Of a stretch of 34,599 nt of DNA, positions 15,713-23,604 are shown one piece after another (positions within the stretch are counted from its first letter, which is position 1; every line of letters starts with the position of its first letter). The notes under the pieces were generated by a model, which was given only the letters and a program-made list of their open reading frames with translations, was not told the DNA's origin and did not search any database. This DNA comes from an uncultured Muribaculaceae bacterium (GTDB lineage Bacteria > Bacteroidota > Bacteroidia > Bacteroidales > Muribaculaceae). The translations under genes and the position numbers were made by a program. The stretch is from NCBI GenBank assembly GCA_910584665.1, contig CAJUBL010000031.1:1-34599 (forward strand), read 5' to 3'.

Positions 15713-17356
15713 TTAATAACCGGTGGTGCCTACGTCAAGTATCCGGCCGAATCCGCCGTATTTCATTGCTCCCGCGCGGTCGAGATTGCCGGTTCCGAGC
15801 TGTGTCATCGGCACGACATATACAGATCCCTCGTCACCCTTCTGTGTTGTGACAATCAGTGCCCGCGATGTGAGATCAAGCTTGGGACGGTTGTACTGGG
15901 GATTAGAGAAGAGACCTGACGAGTAATAGTAGTCTCCCTGGCGGTAGACCTTGATCGATGTTATGGTCTCGCCGGCATCAGGCGTAAACTTCGTGCCTCC
16001 GTCGGTCATCGTGCCCGAGCCGAACAGTGCCGCTGTCACCTCAGTGGGGCTGGCGATATAGAGCACCGAATTCTCGTCGGTGAACTCGGTCCTGACCGAC
16101 GACGATATGCGCGTACTCAGATCCGACGGCACCGTGATGCGCCGTTCGGGACGATAGGAGGTCTCTTCATACGTATAGTCCCACTCCTCGTCGTATATGC
16201 TTTCGACAACGGTTGCCACCGTATAGACGGCATAATTCCCGTTAGCCTCTTTTACAAGTAATGTCGGAGTTCGGCCGCCGCCGGTCATACAGCCGGCAAG
16301 TACCTGCTGCACTTTTGTATCACCCACGGGAAATGCCGGGTTCTCGCCGGCCTCAAGCTCCTGATAGCTTCCACCCTGGAATCCCGCATTTAAAATTGTA
16401 AGCTTACCGGTTTTATCATCAATCCAGGCACCGGTACATTCTCCCGTCCAGTATTCGACCGATGAATCGTAGGTCTTGAATGCGTAGATATCATCTTTAG
16501 GAGCCGATGTGCTTAATGTTGTATTAGGCGGGGTGATGAAGTTGTTACCGTTGAGGTCAGTATTATATACACCCTTGCTGGTTATCAGATAGTGGCTGCT
16601 GGAGACTATATTGTTTCCGACCGACAAAAGCCCTCGTATTGTCTCACCTTCATAGTAATATACGAGATCGTTACCGTTGGCCGACGAGTAGTCCTGACAG
16701 TCGAAACGCACCAGACGCCTGTCGCTGTCGGTAGCAAAAAGATAGTTGGCATGGGTACCTGTCAGGCTGCCGTACAGGAACGGTGTCAGTGAGGTGAGAA
16801 GCGACTGGTAAGGCTGTCCTGTGGCTGTTTCCACTATGTTGCGGTGTATGACCTCATCCTTGGTATAGTTCATGGTAAGCCGGTCGTTCAGTATAAGTGT
16901 CAGGTCCGATGTCTTGCCGTCACGGGTGTCGCTCACCACGAGACCGTCTAAGAATGCGGTCTCGACAAACACATTCCATGTGAACAGATAGGGCAGATTC
17001 TCAGCTTCATCATGGACTGTGAGCCTCAGCAGATAATTGTCGGTAGCGATCGGATTGGTTATTACTGCATGCAGCTCACGCTCGGTACCTAATACCTCAA
17101 ATTCATTGTTACGTGGCAGAATGTTTATCTCCCACAGATAAGTAAAGCCTTCGTCACCGAGTGCCTTACCTCCTTTGGTCAGTTCAGGTACTATATCCAG
17201 CTGTTCGAGATAACCAGTACGTATAGTCCTGTCGGCATCCTCGATGTTGAGCACCACATCGTCGATGGTGTTGACGGGGAAAGTGCTCTTGTCCTCGTAG
17301 CACGAGCAAAGTGCCGCAGACATGATTACCCCTATTATTATATTTCTCTTGATCAT
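15713..17356 (-). CDS. PKD-like family lipoprotein of a SusC/SusD locus
   Basis: 547-residue lipoprotein, last gene of the SusC-SusD-DUF4843 operon. The signal peptide MIKRNIIIGVIMSAALCSCY ends in a lipobox with Cys19. Residues about 25-130 look like one or two Ig/PKD-type beta domains (DIVPELTKGGKALGDEG, YLWEINILP, NYLLRLTVHDEAENL). The rest has recurring short beta strands such as HANYLFATDSDRRLVRFD, HYLITSKGVYNTDLNG and GAWIDDKTGKLTILNAG, which suggest a beta-propeller (inference). This order, with a DUF4843 protein before it, is the common setting of PKD-like lipoproteins in Bacteroidales. It is probably a surface ligand-binding protein; the ligand is unknown. No catalytic motif is visible. 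Confidence 0.75.
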   Translation of the reverse strand: MIKRNIIIGVIMSAALCSCYEDKSTFPVNTIDDVVLNIEDADRTIRTGYLEQLDIVPELTKGGKALGDEGFTYLWEINILPRNNEFEVLGTERELHAVITNPIATDNYLLRLTVHDEAENLPYLFTWNVFVETAFLDGLVVSDTRDGKTSDLTLILNDRLTMNYTKDEVIHRNIVETATGQPYQSLLTSLTPFLYGSLTGTHANYLFATDSDRRLVRFDCQDYSSANGNDLVYYYEGETIRGLLSVGNNIVSSSHYLITSKGVYNTDLNGNNFITPPNTTLSTSAPKDDIYAFKTYDSSVEYWTGECTGAWIDDKTGKLTILNAGFQGGSYQELEAGENPAFPVGDTKVQQVLAGCMTGGGRTPTLLVKEANGNYAVYTVATVVESIYDEEWDYTYEETSYRPERRITVPSDLSTRISSSVRTEFTDENSVLYIASPTEVTAALFGSGTMTDGGTKFTPDAGETITSIKVYRQGDYYYSSGLFSNPQYNRPKLDLTSRALIVTTQKGDEGSVYVVPMTQLGTGNLDRAGAMKYGGFGRILDVGTTGY

Positions 17357-17374
17357 GATTTTTCCTATTAAGAG

Positions 17375-18244
17375 TTAGTTATAGCGGGCTTTTACCGGCT
17401 GTCCGTCGAGCAGGCCTCCGTTGTGCAGCAGCGGCGTGCCGTGCTGCTTCTCATACTCATCAAGCCACTCTCCGACCATACGGGAATATACCACATATAT
17501 GCTGTTGAGATAGATATAGTTATATCTCGGTAGATATTTGTAGCTGTAATATGTTGTCGCATTATTGTTTTGTCCCGGATGTGCCACAGGATCATCCCAG
17601 TCATTCCAGTCCAGAGCGGCGACAATTGCCATAAGACCGTTTGTACTCATATAGGTCTTGCTTGTAGAGGAAAAAGTAGATGTCCCGGCAATAAGCATAT
17701 TATATGAACGCACGTGATTATTGTGCGTAGGAAGCGGGAGATTGTTGCTCCATGTCAGACGGCAGTTCAGATAATAGCTGTCGGCAACCATCAGTTCATC
17801 CGACGGAAGCAAACGCAATGCCAGAGTGTATGTCATTTCACCCTGAAGTTCTTCGGTTTTTATAAGTCGCACGGCAATGGAGCCGTTGCGCTTCCCGGCA
17901 GGGATCATTGCGCTTACAATTTCATACGAACCCTCGGGAGCGGTGGTTTTCTCCGTATCGGTCTCATAGTTGACTTCCGTATCTTTCTCAAGCTCTTTTC
18001 CTGTGAGATAGACAGGAATCTCATACAGATATGTATCGGCCTCAGGTTCAGTTACAAACGAGAAGTCATACATTGCCAGACCTCCGTTGCTATTACCATA
18101 GTCGGGGTCAGGTGCCACCCCGGCAAACCGTATCGCCGTGTACTCCTCATTATAGCATGGTATTGATGAATCGCCACACGAGACAATCAGCGCGGACACA
18201 GCCGCAATAATCGCATTACATATAAATTTTTTCATCATCTTCAT
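17375..18244 (-). CDS. DUF4843 domain-containing lipoprotein
   Basis: 289-residue predicted lipoprotein with signal peptide MKMMKKFICNAIIAAVSALI and lipobox cysteine Cys23. The segment EYTAIRFAG, the beta-rich YDFSFVTEPEADTYLYEIPV and the repeated YxLxLRLLPSDEL strand are the pattern of DUF4843 proteins, which sit between SusD and PKD-like lipoproteins in Bacteroidales nutrient-uptake operons. It lies 23 bases after susD and 18 before the PKD-like gene. The function is unknown; an accessory ligand-binding role on the cell surface is plausible. Nearby in-frame ATGs at residues 3 and 4 leave the exact start uncertain. Confidence 0.78.
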   Translation of the reverse strand: MKMMKKFICNAIIAAVSALIVSCGDSSIPCYNEEYTAIRFAGVAPDPDYGNSNGGLAMYDFSFVTEPEADTYLYEIPVYLTGKELEKDTEVNYETDTEKTTAPEGSYEIVSAMIPAGKRNGSIAVRLIKTEELQGEMTYTLALRLLPSDELMVADSYYLNCRLTWSNNLPLPTHNNHVRSYNMLIAGTSTFSSTSKTYMSTNGLMAIVAALDWNDWDDPVAHPGQNNNATTYYSYKYLPRYNYIYLNSIYVVYSRMVGEWLDEYEKQHGTPLLHNGGLLDGQPVKARYN

Positions 18245-18267
18245 TTTTTTACCAGGTGCATACTGAT

Positions 18268-19782
18268 TTATTGAATGCGGCCCGACTGGATTTCAAAATC
18301 GGGGTAGGGCAACACATACTGGGCATCGTCCATGGCTTCATCGCGGTGAGGAACTGAATTCACGCCCAGTCTCTTGTAGTAGTAGAACATTACGCCCTCG
18401 AGCGGAAACTCCTTGCGGTACTCCTTGGCTATCTCGTTTAGCAAACCCTCAGCATCCAGACCTTCAAGCGGCTCGTGGACGGAACGATGGCCTCTGACTG
18501 TGGTGAGATATTCTGCCGCCTTGTTCAGGTCAGGCGCAGGACCGGTAACGCAACACTCGGCCGCGATGTAGTAAACTTCGGGGATACGTATCATTGGCAT
18601 ACGGTAGCTATAGTAAAAACTTGCCCCGGAATGCGATTCGAGTTTTATACAGGTATACGGGTTGTTCGGTGATCTGGTTGAAAGGTGGAACCAGTCGTGC
18701 GAGCGCCAGTCTGACGGGTGATTCTCATATATCTCCTGACGCTGTTCGTCGGTTATATAAAGTGCTGTGACATTGTCGGCTAACATTTCGGGTTCAATAT
18801 ATTTATCAGTCAGGTCAGATATATCGGATACATATATACCGAAAAGCTGCTCAAAAACCATGCCCTGATACATTTGCTGGTCGTTGGAGTCCATCCAGCG
18901 CCATGGATTGGTCGAACCTGCGACGTTGTTTACTTTCTCGAAGTTGGAGATCACCTCGTCGGCGGCCTGCAGAGCCAGTGCCTTGCTCTGTGAACTGCCC
19001 TCCCACATGTATATACGGGCCTTAAGAGCGCGTACTGCATAGTAGTTTAGGTGCAGTCCGCGGTAGTCATAGTAACCGTTGCTGTTGACATTGGCATAAT
19101 AGCTCCAGGGATGAGTGCCTGTCACAGGATCCTCTGCTTTAAGCAATGCTTCTGCCTCATCAAGATCAGACATGAGTTTATTGAAAAACTCCCGCATGGT
19201 CAGCTGCGGTGTAAGATCCTTGTCGACCGTAGTGACATAGGGTACGGCATATCTGGCATCGACTTCGGCCTTACGTCCTGTCCAGTTACCGTATCCGTAC
19301 AGGCGGGCAAGATCAAAGTGCACATATGCGCGTATGGCCAGCAGTTCTCCCTTGATGATGCTGTAGTCGGTCTCTGTCATAACGTCGCGCTTGTCATCGA
19401 TACGGCTGAGAGCATCATTGGCATTGACAACTACATTATAGGCTGCGGCCCAGATATCATCGATGAAGTCCTTGCTGTCAGGACGCTCATACTGGTAATG
19501 CTGCATGTAGTATATATCTGTGGTGGATTGATCCAGGCCGATCAGATTGAACTGGTGTGCCAGAACTTCGGGTACCAGCCATGAGGCGGCACGCCCATAG
19601 AGATTTTTATGGGTCATAGCCATATAGCAGCCAGTGAGAGTCTGCTGGAATCCCTCGACCGAGTTGTAATGCTCGTCGGCTGGAATCTGAGACGGCGGCA
19701 TGGCATCCAGCCAGTCGGAACATGACACGTTCAACAGCGCGACAGCCGATAAAACACTCAAAAATATTTTATTCCTTTTCAT
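18268..19782 (-). CDS. SusD/RagB-family nutrient-binding outer-membrane lipoprotein
   Basis: 504-residue lipoprotein that caps the SusC barrel encoded just upstream. MKRNKIFLSVLSAVALLNVS precedes lipobox Cys21, followed by CSDWLDAMPPSQIPAD, the canonical SusD opening. TPR-like helical segments follow (IIKGELLAIRAYVHFDLARL, ALKARIYMWEG), and the C-terminal half has RIPEVYYIAAECC and ELAKEYRKEFPLEG-like features (here EIAKEYRKEF), typical of RagB/SusD. The start is set at ATG 19782; an in-frame GTG nine bases earlier is less likely. It follows the SusC stop by 16 bases. The substrate cannot be predicted and no carbohydrate enzyme accompanies it. Confidence 0.95.
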   Translation of the reverse strand: MKRNKIFLSVLSAVALLNVSCSDWLDAMPPSQIPADEHYNSVEGFQQTLTGCYMAMTHKNLYGRAASWLVPEVLAHQFNLIGLDQSTTDIYYMQHYQYERPDSKDFIDDIWAAAYNVVVNANDALSRIDDKRDVMTETDYSIIKGELLAIRAYVHFDLARLYGYGNWTGRKAEVDARYAVPYVTTVDKDLTPQLTMREFFNKLMSDLDEAEALLKAEDPVTGTHPWSYYANVNSNGYYDYRGLHLNYYAVRALKARIYMWEGSSQSKALALQAADEVISNFEKVNNVAGSTNPWRWMDSNDQQMYQGMVFEQLFGIYVSDISDLTDKYIEPEMLADNVTALYITDEQRQEIYENHPSDWRSHDWFHLSTRSPNNPYTCIKLESHSGASFYYSYRMPMIRIPEVYYIAAECCVTGPAPDLNKAAEYLTTVRGHRSVHEPLEGLDAEGLLNEIAKEYRKEFPLEGVMFYYYKRLGVNSVPHRDEAMDDAQYVLPYPDFEIQSGRIQ

Positions 19783-19798
19783 AATAATCACATGTTAA

Positions 19799-22700
19799 TC
19801 AAAATGTTGCAGAAAGCTTGAATGACATCGTACGCGCAAACGGATAGTTCAGGCCGCGCTCAATGTCAATAGACGACACGGTCGTGATATCGTTCATATA
19901 GAATGACAGGCGCAGATGCTGCATATACATGGGACGGATGAGTTTGCGGGGAAAGTCATAGTAAACTGTGAGCGACGACCATGTAAGTTCGTTGCGGTCC
20001 TGAACAAAACGGGTTGTGGCACGCGTTTTTTTACTGGAGTCAAACTTCTTGTACGGTGTCACCTGACCTGGAGTTTTCCAGCGGCCTGTGAGGACGCGGC
20101 GGTCAACGTTGTAGGCAATGTTGACATTCTCCACGCGGTCTACAAGGGTTGAGTTGTAATACTGACATCCGCCGAGATAGGTGAATGTGGTGCTGAGGCC
20201 GATGCCTTTCCACTCGGCTGTGAAACCGAAATTGCCGCGATATCTGGGATCGCTGTGTCCGGCAGCTACCATATCAGAAGCATCATAGGTGTAGGTAAGC
20301 GAACCGTCTTTCTTGATGTATACTTCATTACCCGTCTGCGGATCAATACCTGCCGAGGGCACCGCCCAGATGGCATTCATAGACATCCCGTCCTCATACA
20401 TAAGTACCGGAACTGTACGGTCGTTCTCGACTGCAAGCTTGCGCATGGCTTCGTTATATGAACGCATGCTCTCGGAGAGTTTCTTGATCTTGTTTCTGTT
20501 ATAGGTAATCGAGCCGTAGAAGTTCAGAAAGCCGTGTCTGCTCTGCCATGCCGTAACATTGGCAGTGAGATCGAAGCCCTCGTTGCGCACCAGTCCGAGG
20601 TTGTCCATAACCGACGCGAAACCGATCGAGGTCGGACGCGAAACCGATGTCAGCATGTTCTTGGTATCGGCCATGTAAAGGTTGCCCGAGAGCGACAGAC
20701 GGTTCCACATGCGCAGGTCGATACCGATGTTATAATCCTTCTTCTGTTCCCACTTGAGGTCGGGGTTGGGCATTACCGTCAGGTAGGCACCGGTCTGGTT
20801 AAGATAAAGCTTGCCGGTATAGTACTGATAAGTGGCGATGGAATTGTTGGTGGCGAAGTTCTGATTGCCGGTCAGTCCCATCGACGCGCGGATCTTGAGT
20901 TGTGTGACTGCTGTCTGGTCGCGCATGAACGGCTCGTTATGGATATTCCATCCTACACCTGTCGACCAGCTCGGCGCCCAGCGGTTGTTGGCTCCGAAGA
21001 GTGATGAAGCTCCGATACGGAACGATGAGTCAAAAAGATAACGGTTGTCATAATCGTATGAAGCGGCAACCAGAAAATTTATCTCACGGTTAAGGCTCGA
21101 CGTACCTATAGGAGTGGTGTTCTCGGCATACTGGCGCGCGAAAGTGATGTCGGCGTTAACACTGTTGGGAAAGCCCTCGGCTATATGCTGGTAGGCTGAT
21201 GACTTCGTTTCGGCCATGAATGCGGTACCGTTGACAAACACCGAGTGCTTGTTAAACGACTGATTGAAGTTGAAACCTATGTCACCCGATATCGATGTCA
21301 TCTTGCCGTTCTCGAGTATGTAGCGTCCTCTTTTCATCATGTCATTGATAGTGTAGGAATTGGCGACAAACATGGAATGTTGTGCGGGATAGAAAGAGTC
21401 GGCATCGTTCCTTTGCTGCGACACTCCGAATCGCGCAACGATTTTCAGAGGGCGGATCACCTGCCATTCGGCATAGAAATTATCGGTAAACTTGAGGTAA
21501 CTTGACTTTAATGAGGTACCTATAGTCGCATCGTATAAGGGGTTGGCTACTGCGTTGAGGCCTCCTGTGGGTGACTGATAACCTTTACTGCCTTCGGCAA
21601 ACTGGTAAACATTTCCGTCTGGGTCGGTAGCCTGCCAGAACGGATTCATCTTTGTGTAGTCGCCGAATGATCCGTAAGGTGAATCCTGAGACCAGCTTGA
21701 TATTACCGACATGACGTTGCGGAACAGAAATTTATCGGTGCGATAGGATATATTTCCGTTGGCCTGGACATTCCTGCGGTAAGAATCTTTCATGACACCG
21801 GCCTCATCATTATAGGTGACATCGAGCAGTGCACGCACTCCGCCGGCCGGGCTGCCGAGTTCGGCCTGCAGATTATGCTTATGGCCTACACCTGTACGCA
21901 GGGGTTTGGCAATCCAGTATGTGTCGAGGCCTTCACGGGCAAGCTTGTAACGGGTGTTATAGCGTTGGGTAAGTTCGGCTTGCCCTACCGGATCGATTTT
22001 ATCTGTATAGAGACCTTCATTCATTTCGGCCTGCAGCTTTTCCAATGCGTTACACAGATTGTAACTTGTAAGGTCGGGAGCCTCGATATCGATGCTGCCC
22101 GTATAGGTTATGCTCGGACGGTCACCCGACAGTGTCTTTGTCTCGATGACAATGACACCGTTGGCGGCCTTTGATCCGTAAAGCGCCTTAGCCGATGCAT
22201 CCTTAAGGATTGTAAGACTCTTGATGCGGTTCATATCCATATCCATAACAGTTTCGATTGTGGTCTCGAAACCGTCAAGGATAAACAGCGGCTGATTGGG
22301 CTGGTTCTGATACGAGCTTTTGAACGAGGCGCTGCCTTCCCCGGCAGGGAAAGACGAGGTTCCGCGTATCGACACTTCAGGCAAAGTATTGGGATCCGAT
22401 CCCATTGTCATGTTATCGGGTATATATACTGTGGGATCGAGGTTCTTCAGGCTCTGCAGGACATTCTGATTACCTACCCGTGCCAGATCCTTCTCGTCAA
22501 ATGATGTTGCCGCTCCGGTGAAACTGCCCGCCTTGCGTTCATAGATACCCGTTACCACGACTTCCTGCAATTGGGAGCCGTCATCCTCAAGTACTACCTT
22601 TACAGGTGTGCCGGGAGTCACATCAATCTCTACAGGCTTCTTACCGATAAAGCTGATACGGATTCGCGCCGGCTCGCCAAGAGTCATGCTGAATTTTCCG

Positions 22701-22921
22701 TCCAGATCGGTCACACAGCCGGTCTTTGCCTTAACATTGCGTATGGTCGCACCTACAAGAGGCTCTCCGTCAGAGTCAAAAACCTGTCCGCTTACCGCTT
22801 TCACTGCAGTCTGGTTCCGCGTGGAATTTCCACCCACTGCAACCTGTGCCATGACTTCTGACTGGCAGATAGCAAGCAGGAGAAAGGTTATGACCATTGC
22901 AATACAACCGTTTTTTTTCAT
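19799..22921 (-). CDS. SusC/RagA-family TonB-dependent outer-membrane transporter (no STN domain)
   Basis: 1040-residue outer-membrane importer, first gene of its operon. A Sec signal peptide ends near AQVAVGG. A carboxypeptidase-regulatory-like beta domain follows (VSGQVFDSDGEPLVGATI to FIGKKPVEIDV, about 45-115), then the TonB box region QLQEVVVTGIYERKAG, and the plug with FILDGFETTIETVMDMDMN and ILKDASAKALYGSKAANGVI (about 215-260). The remainder is a 22-strand barrel-type sequence ending in the aromatic FKLSATF. No N-terminal STN domain is present, so it is not expected to signal to an anti-sigma factor, and no ECF sigma gene adjoins it. The companion SusD, DUF4843 and PKD-like proteins follow directly. 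Confidence 0.96.
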   Translation of the reverse strand: MKKNGCIAMVITFLLLAICQSEVMAQVAVGGNSTRNQTAVKAVSGQVFDSDGEPLVGATIRNVKAKTGCVTDLDGKFSMTLGEPARIRISFIGKKPVEIDVTPGTPVKVVLEDDGSQLQEVVVTGIYERKAGSFTGAATSFDEKDLARVGNQNVLQSLKNLDPTVYIPDNMTMGSDPNTLPEVSIRGTSSFPAGEGSASFKSSYQNQPNQPLFILDGFETTIETVMDMDMNRIKSLTILKDASAKALYGSKAANGVIVIETKTLSGDRPSITYTGSIDIEAPDLTSYNLCNALEKLQAEMNEGLYTDKIDPVGQAELTQRYNTRYKLAREGLDTYWIAKPLRTGVGHKHNLQAELGSPAGGVRALLDVTYNDEAGVMKDSYRRNVQANGNISYRTDKFLFRNVMSVISSWSQDSPYGSFGDYTKMNPFWQATDPDGNVYQFAEGSKGYQSPTGGLNAVANPLYDATIGTSLKSSYLKFTDNFYAEWQVIRPLKIVARFGVSQQRNDADSFYPAQHSMFVANSYTINDMMKRGRYILENGKMTSISGDIGFNFNQSFNKHSVFVNGTAFMAETKSSAYQHIAEGFPNSVNADITFARQYAENTTPIGTSSLNREINFLVAASYDYDNRYLFDSSFRIGASSLFGANNRWAPSWSTGVGWNIHNEPFMRDQTAVTQLKIRASMGLTGNQNFATNNSIATYQYYTGKLYLNQTGAYLTVMPNPDLKWEQKKDYNIGIDLRMWNRLSLSGNLYMADTKNMLTSVSRPTSIGFASVMDNLGLVRNEGFDLTANVTAWQSRHGFLNFYGSITYNRNKIKKLSESMRSYNEAMRKLAVENDRTVPVLMYEDGMSMNAIWAVPSAGIDPQTGNEVYIKKDGSLTYTYDASDMVAAGHSDPRYRGNFGFTAEWKGIGLSTTFTYLGGCQYYNSTLVDRVENVNIAYNVDRRVLTGRWKTPGQVTPYKKFDSSKKTRATTRFVQDRNELTWSSLTVYYDFPRKLIRPMYMQHLRLSFYMNDITTVSSIDIERGLNYPFARTMSFKLSATF

Positions 22922-23198
22922 AAAATTCTCGTGTATTTGATAATTGATTGATAAATAATCACATAGCTTTAACTAAAAATAAAAATCACAACCTTTTGGA
23001 GTATTTTTACTTGAGGACAGGCTTTTAGTAATTTTATTTGCGACAAATGTATACATAATTTCACATTTTACCCCCCCCCATTTGTTAATGTTTATTAAAT
23101 ACACGATTTTACCACGCATTTTTAACAATTTCACAATTATCAATAAATAAATATAAGAGAAAACACGCACAAAAGCGCAAAAATCAAACATCCATCCG
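22922..23198 (-). promoter_or_regulatory. AT-rich leader and promoter region of the SusC/SusD/DUF4843 operon, with a G9 tract
   Basis: On the minus strand TACATTTG (23044-23051) is an exact TAnnTTTG -7 box, giving a leader of about 115 bases before the SusC ATG. The place for the -33 box, 19 bases upstream, is occupied by a run of nine G (plus-strand C at 23071-23079), and no TTTG is present there. The rest of the stretch is strongly AT-rich, and I see no credible gene in it. Confidence 0.6.
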
Positions 23199-23604
23199 GA
23201 CGTTCGAGAATTAAAGCGCAGATTAAAGAAGGCCCATCCGGTTGTTCGGGGTTTAAAGCGCAGATTACGCAGATTAAAGAAGGTCCATCCGGATTAAAGA
23301 TAAACCGCAGATTACGCAAAAATTTAAAAGCGCAGATTAACGCAGATTATTAAGGGCTTCCCCAGTAATCTACGAAATCTGCGCTTTTAATCAACCTTCC
23401 GGATGGCAGAAATTTGCGTAATTTGCGGTTCGTTTCCAAACCACCCGGATGGACCTTCTTTAATCTGCGAAATCTACGCTTTTAATCAACCTTCCGGATG
23501 GCAGAAATTTGCGTAATTTGCGGTTCGTTTCCAAACCACCCGGATGGCCTTCTTTAATCTGCGTAATCTGCGCTTTTAATCAACCTTCCGGATGGCTGAA
23601 TCGG
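23190..23604. repeat. Complex direct and inverted repeat cluster in the intergenic gap
   Basis: Right half: a 95/94-base unit begins at 23384 and 23479, with a truncated third copy at 23573-23596. Two differences are seen at the 3' end of the unit (an extra base in GGACC against GGCC, and a few changes in the CTGCG part). Left half (23190-23340): shorter units carrying CCATCCGG and GCGCAGATTA in the opposite orientation. The centre is a hairpin: TTAAAAGCGCAGAT (23324-23337) pairs exactly with 23377-23390, and AGATTA (23344-23349) pairs with 23366-23371. The cluster stops eight bases short of the stop codon of the DUF4832-type gene. No ORF with coding character is present. Confidence 0.85.

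Noticed and set aside
19783..19791. GTG start extending the first SusD by three residues
   Set aside because: ATG 19782 directly begins the basic signal-peptide stretch MKRNK.
22973..23191. 72-codon minus-strand frame in the AT-rich leader upstream of susC
   Set aside because: It spans the G9 tract and the -7 box, has low-complexity AT-driven composition, and resembles nothing known to me.
23384..23596. CRISPR array
   Set aside because: The repeat unit is 94-95 bases with no unique spacers between copies, and only two full copies exist.
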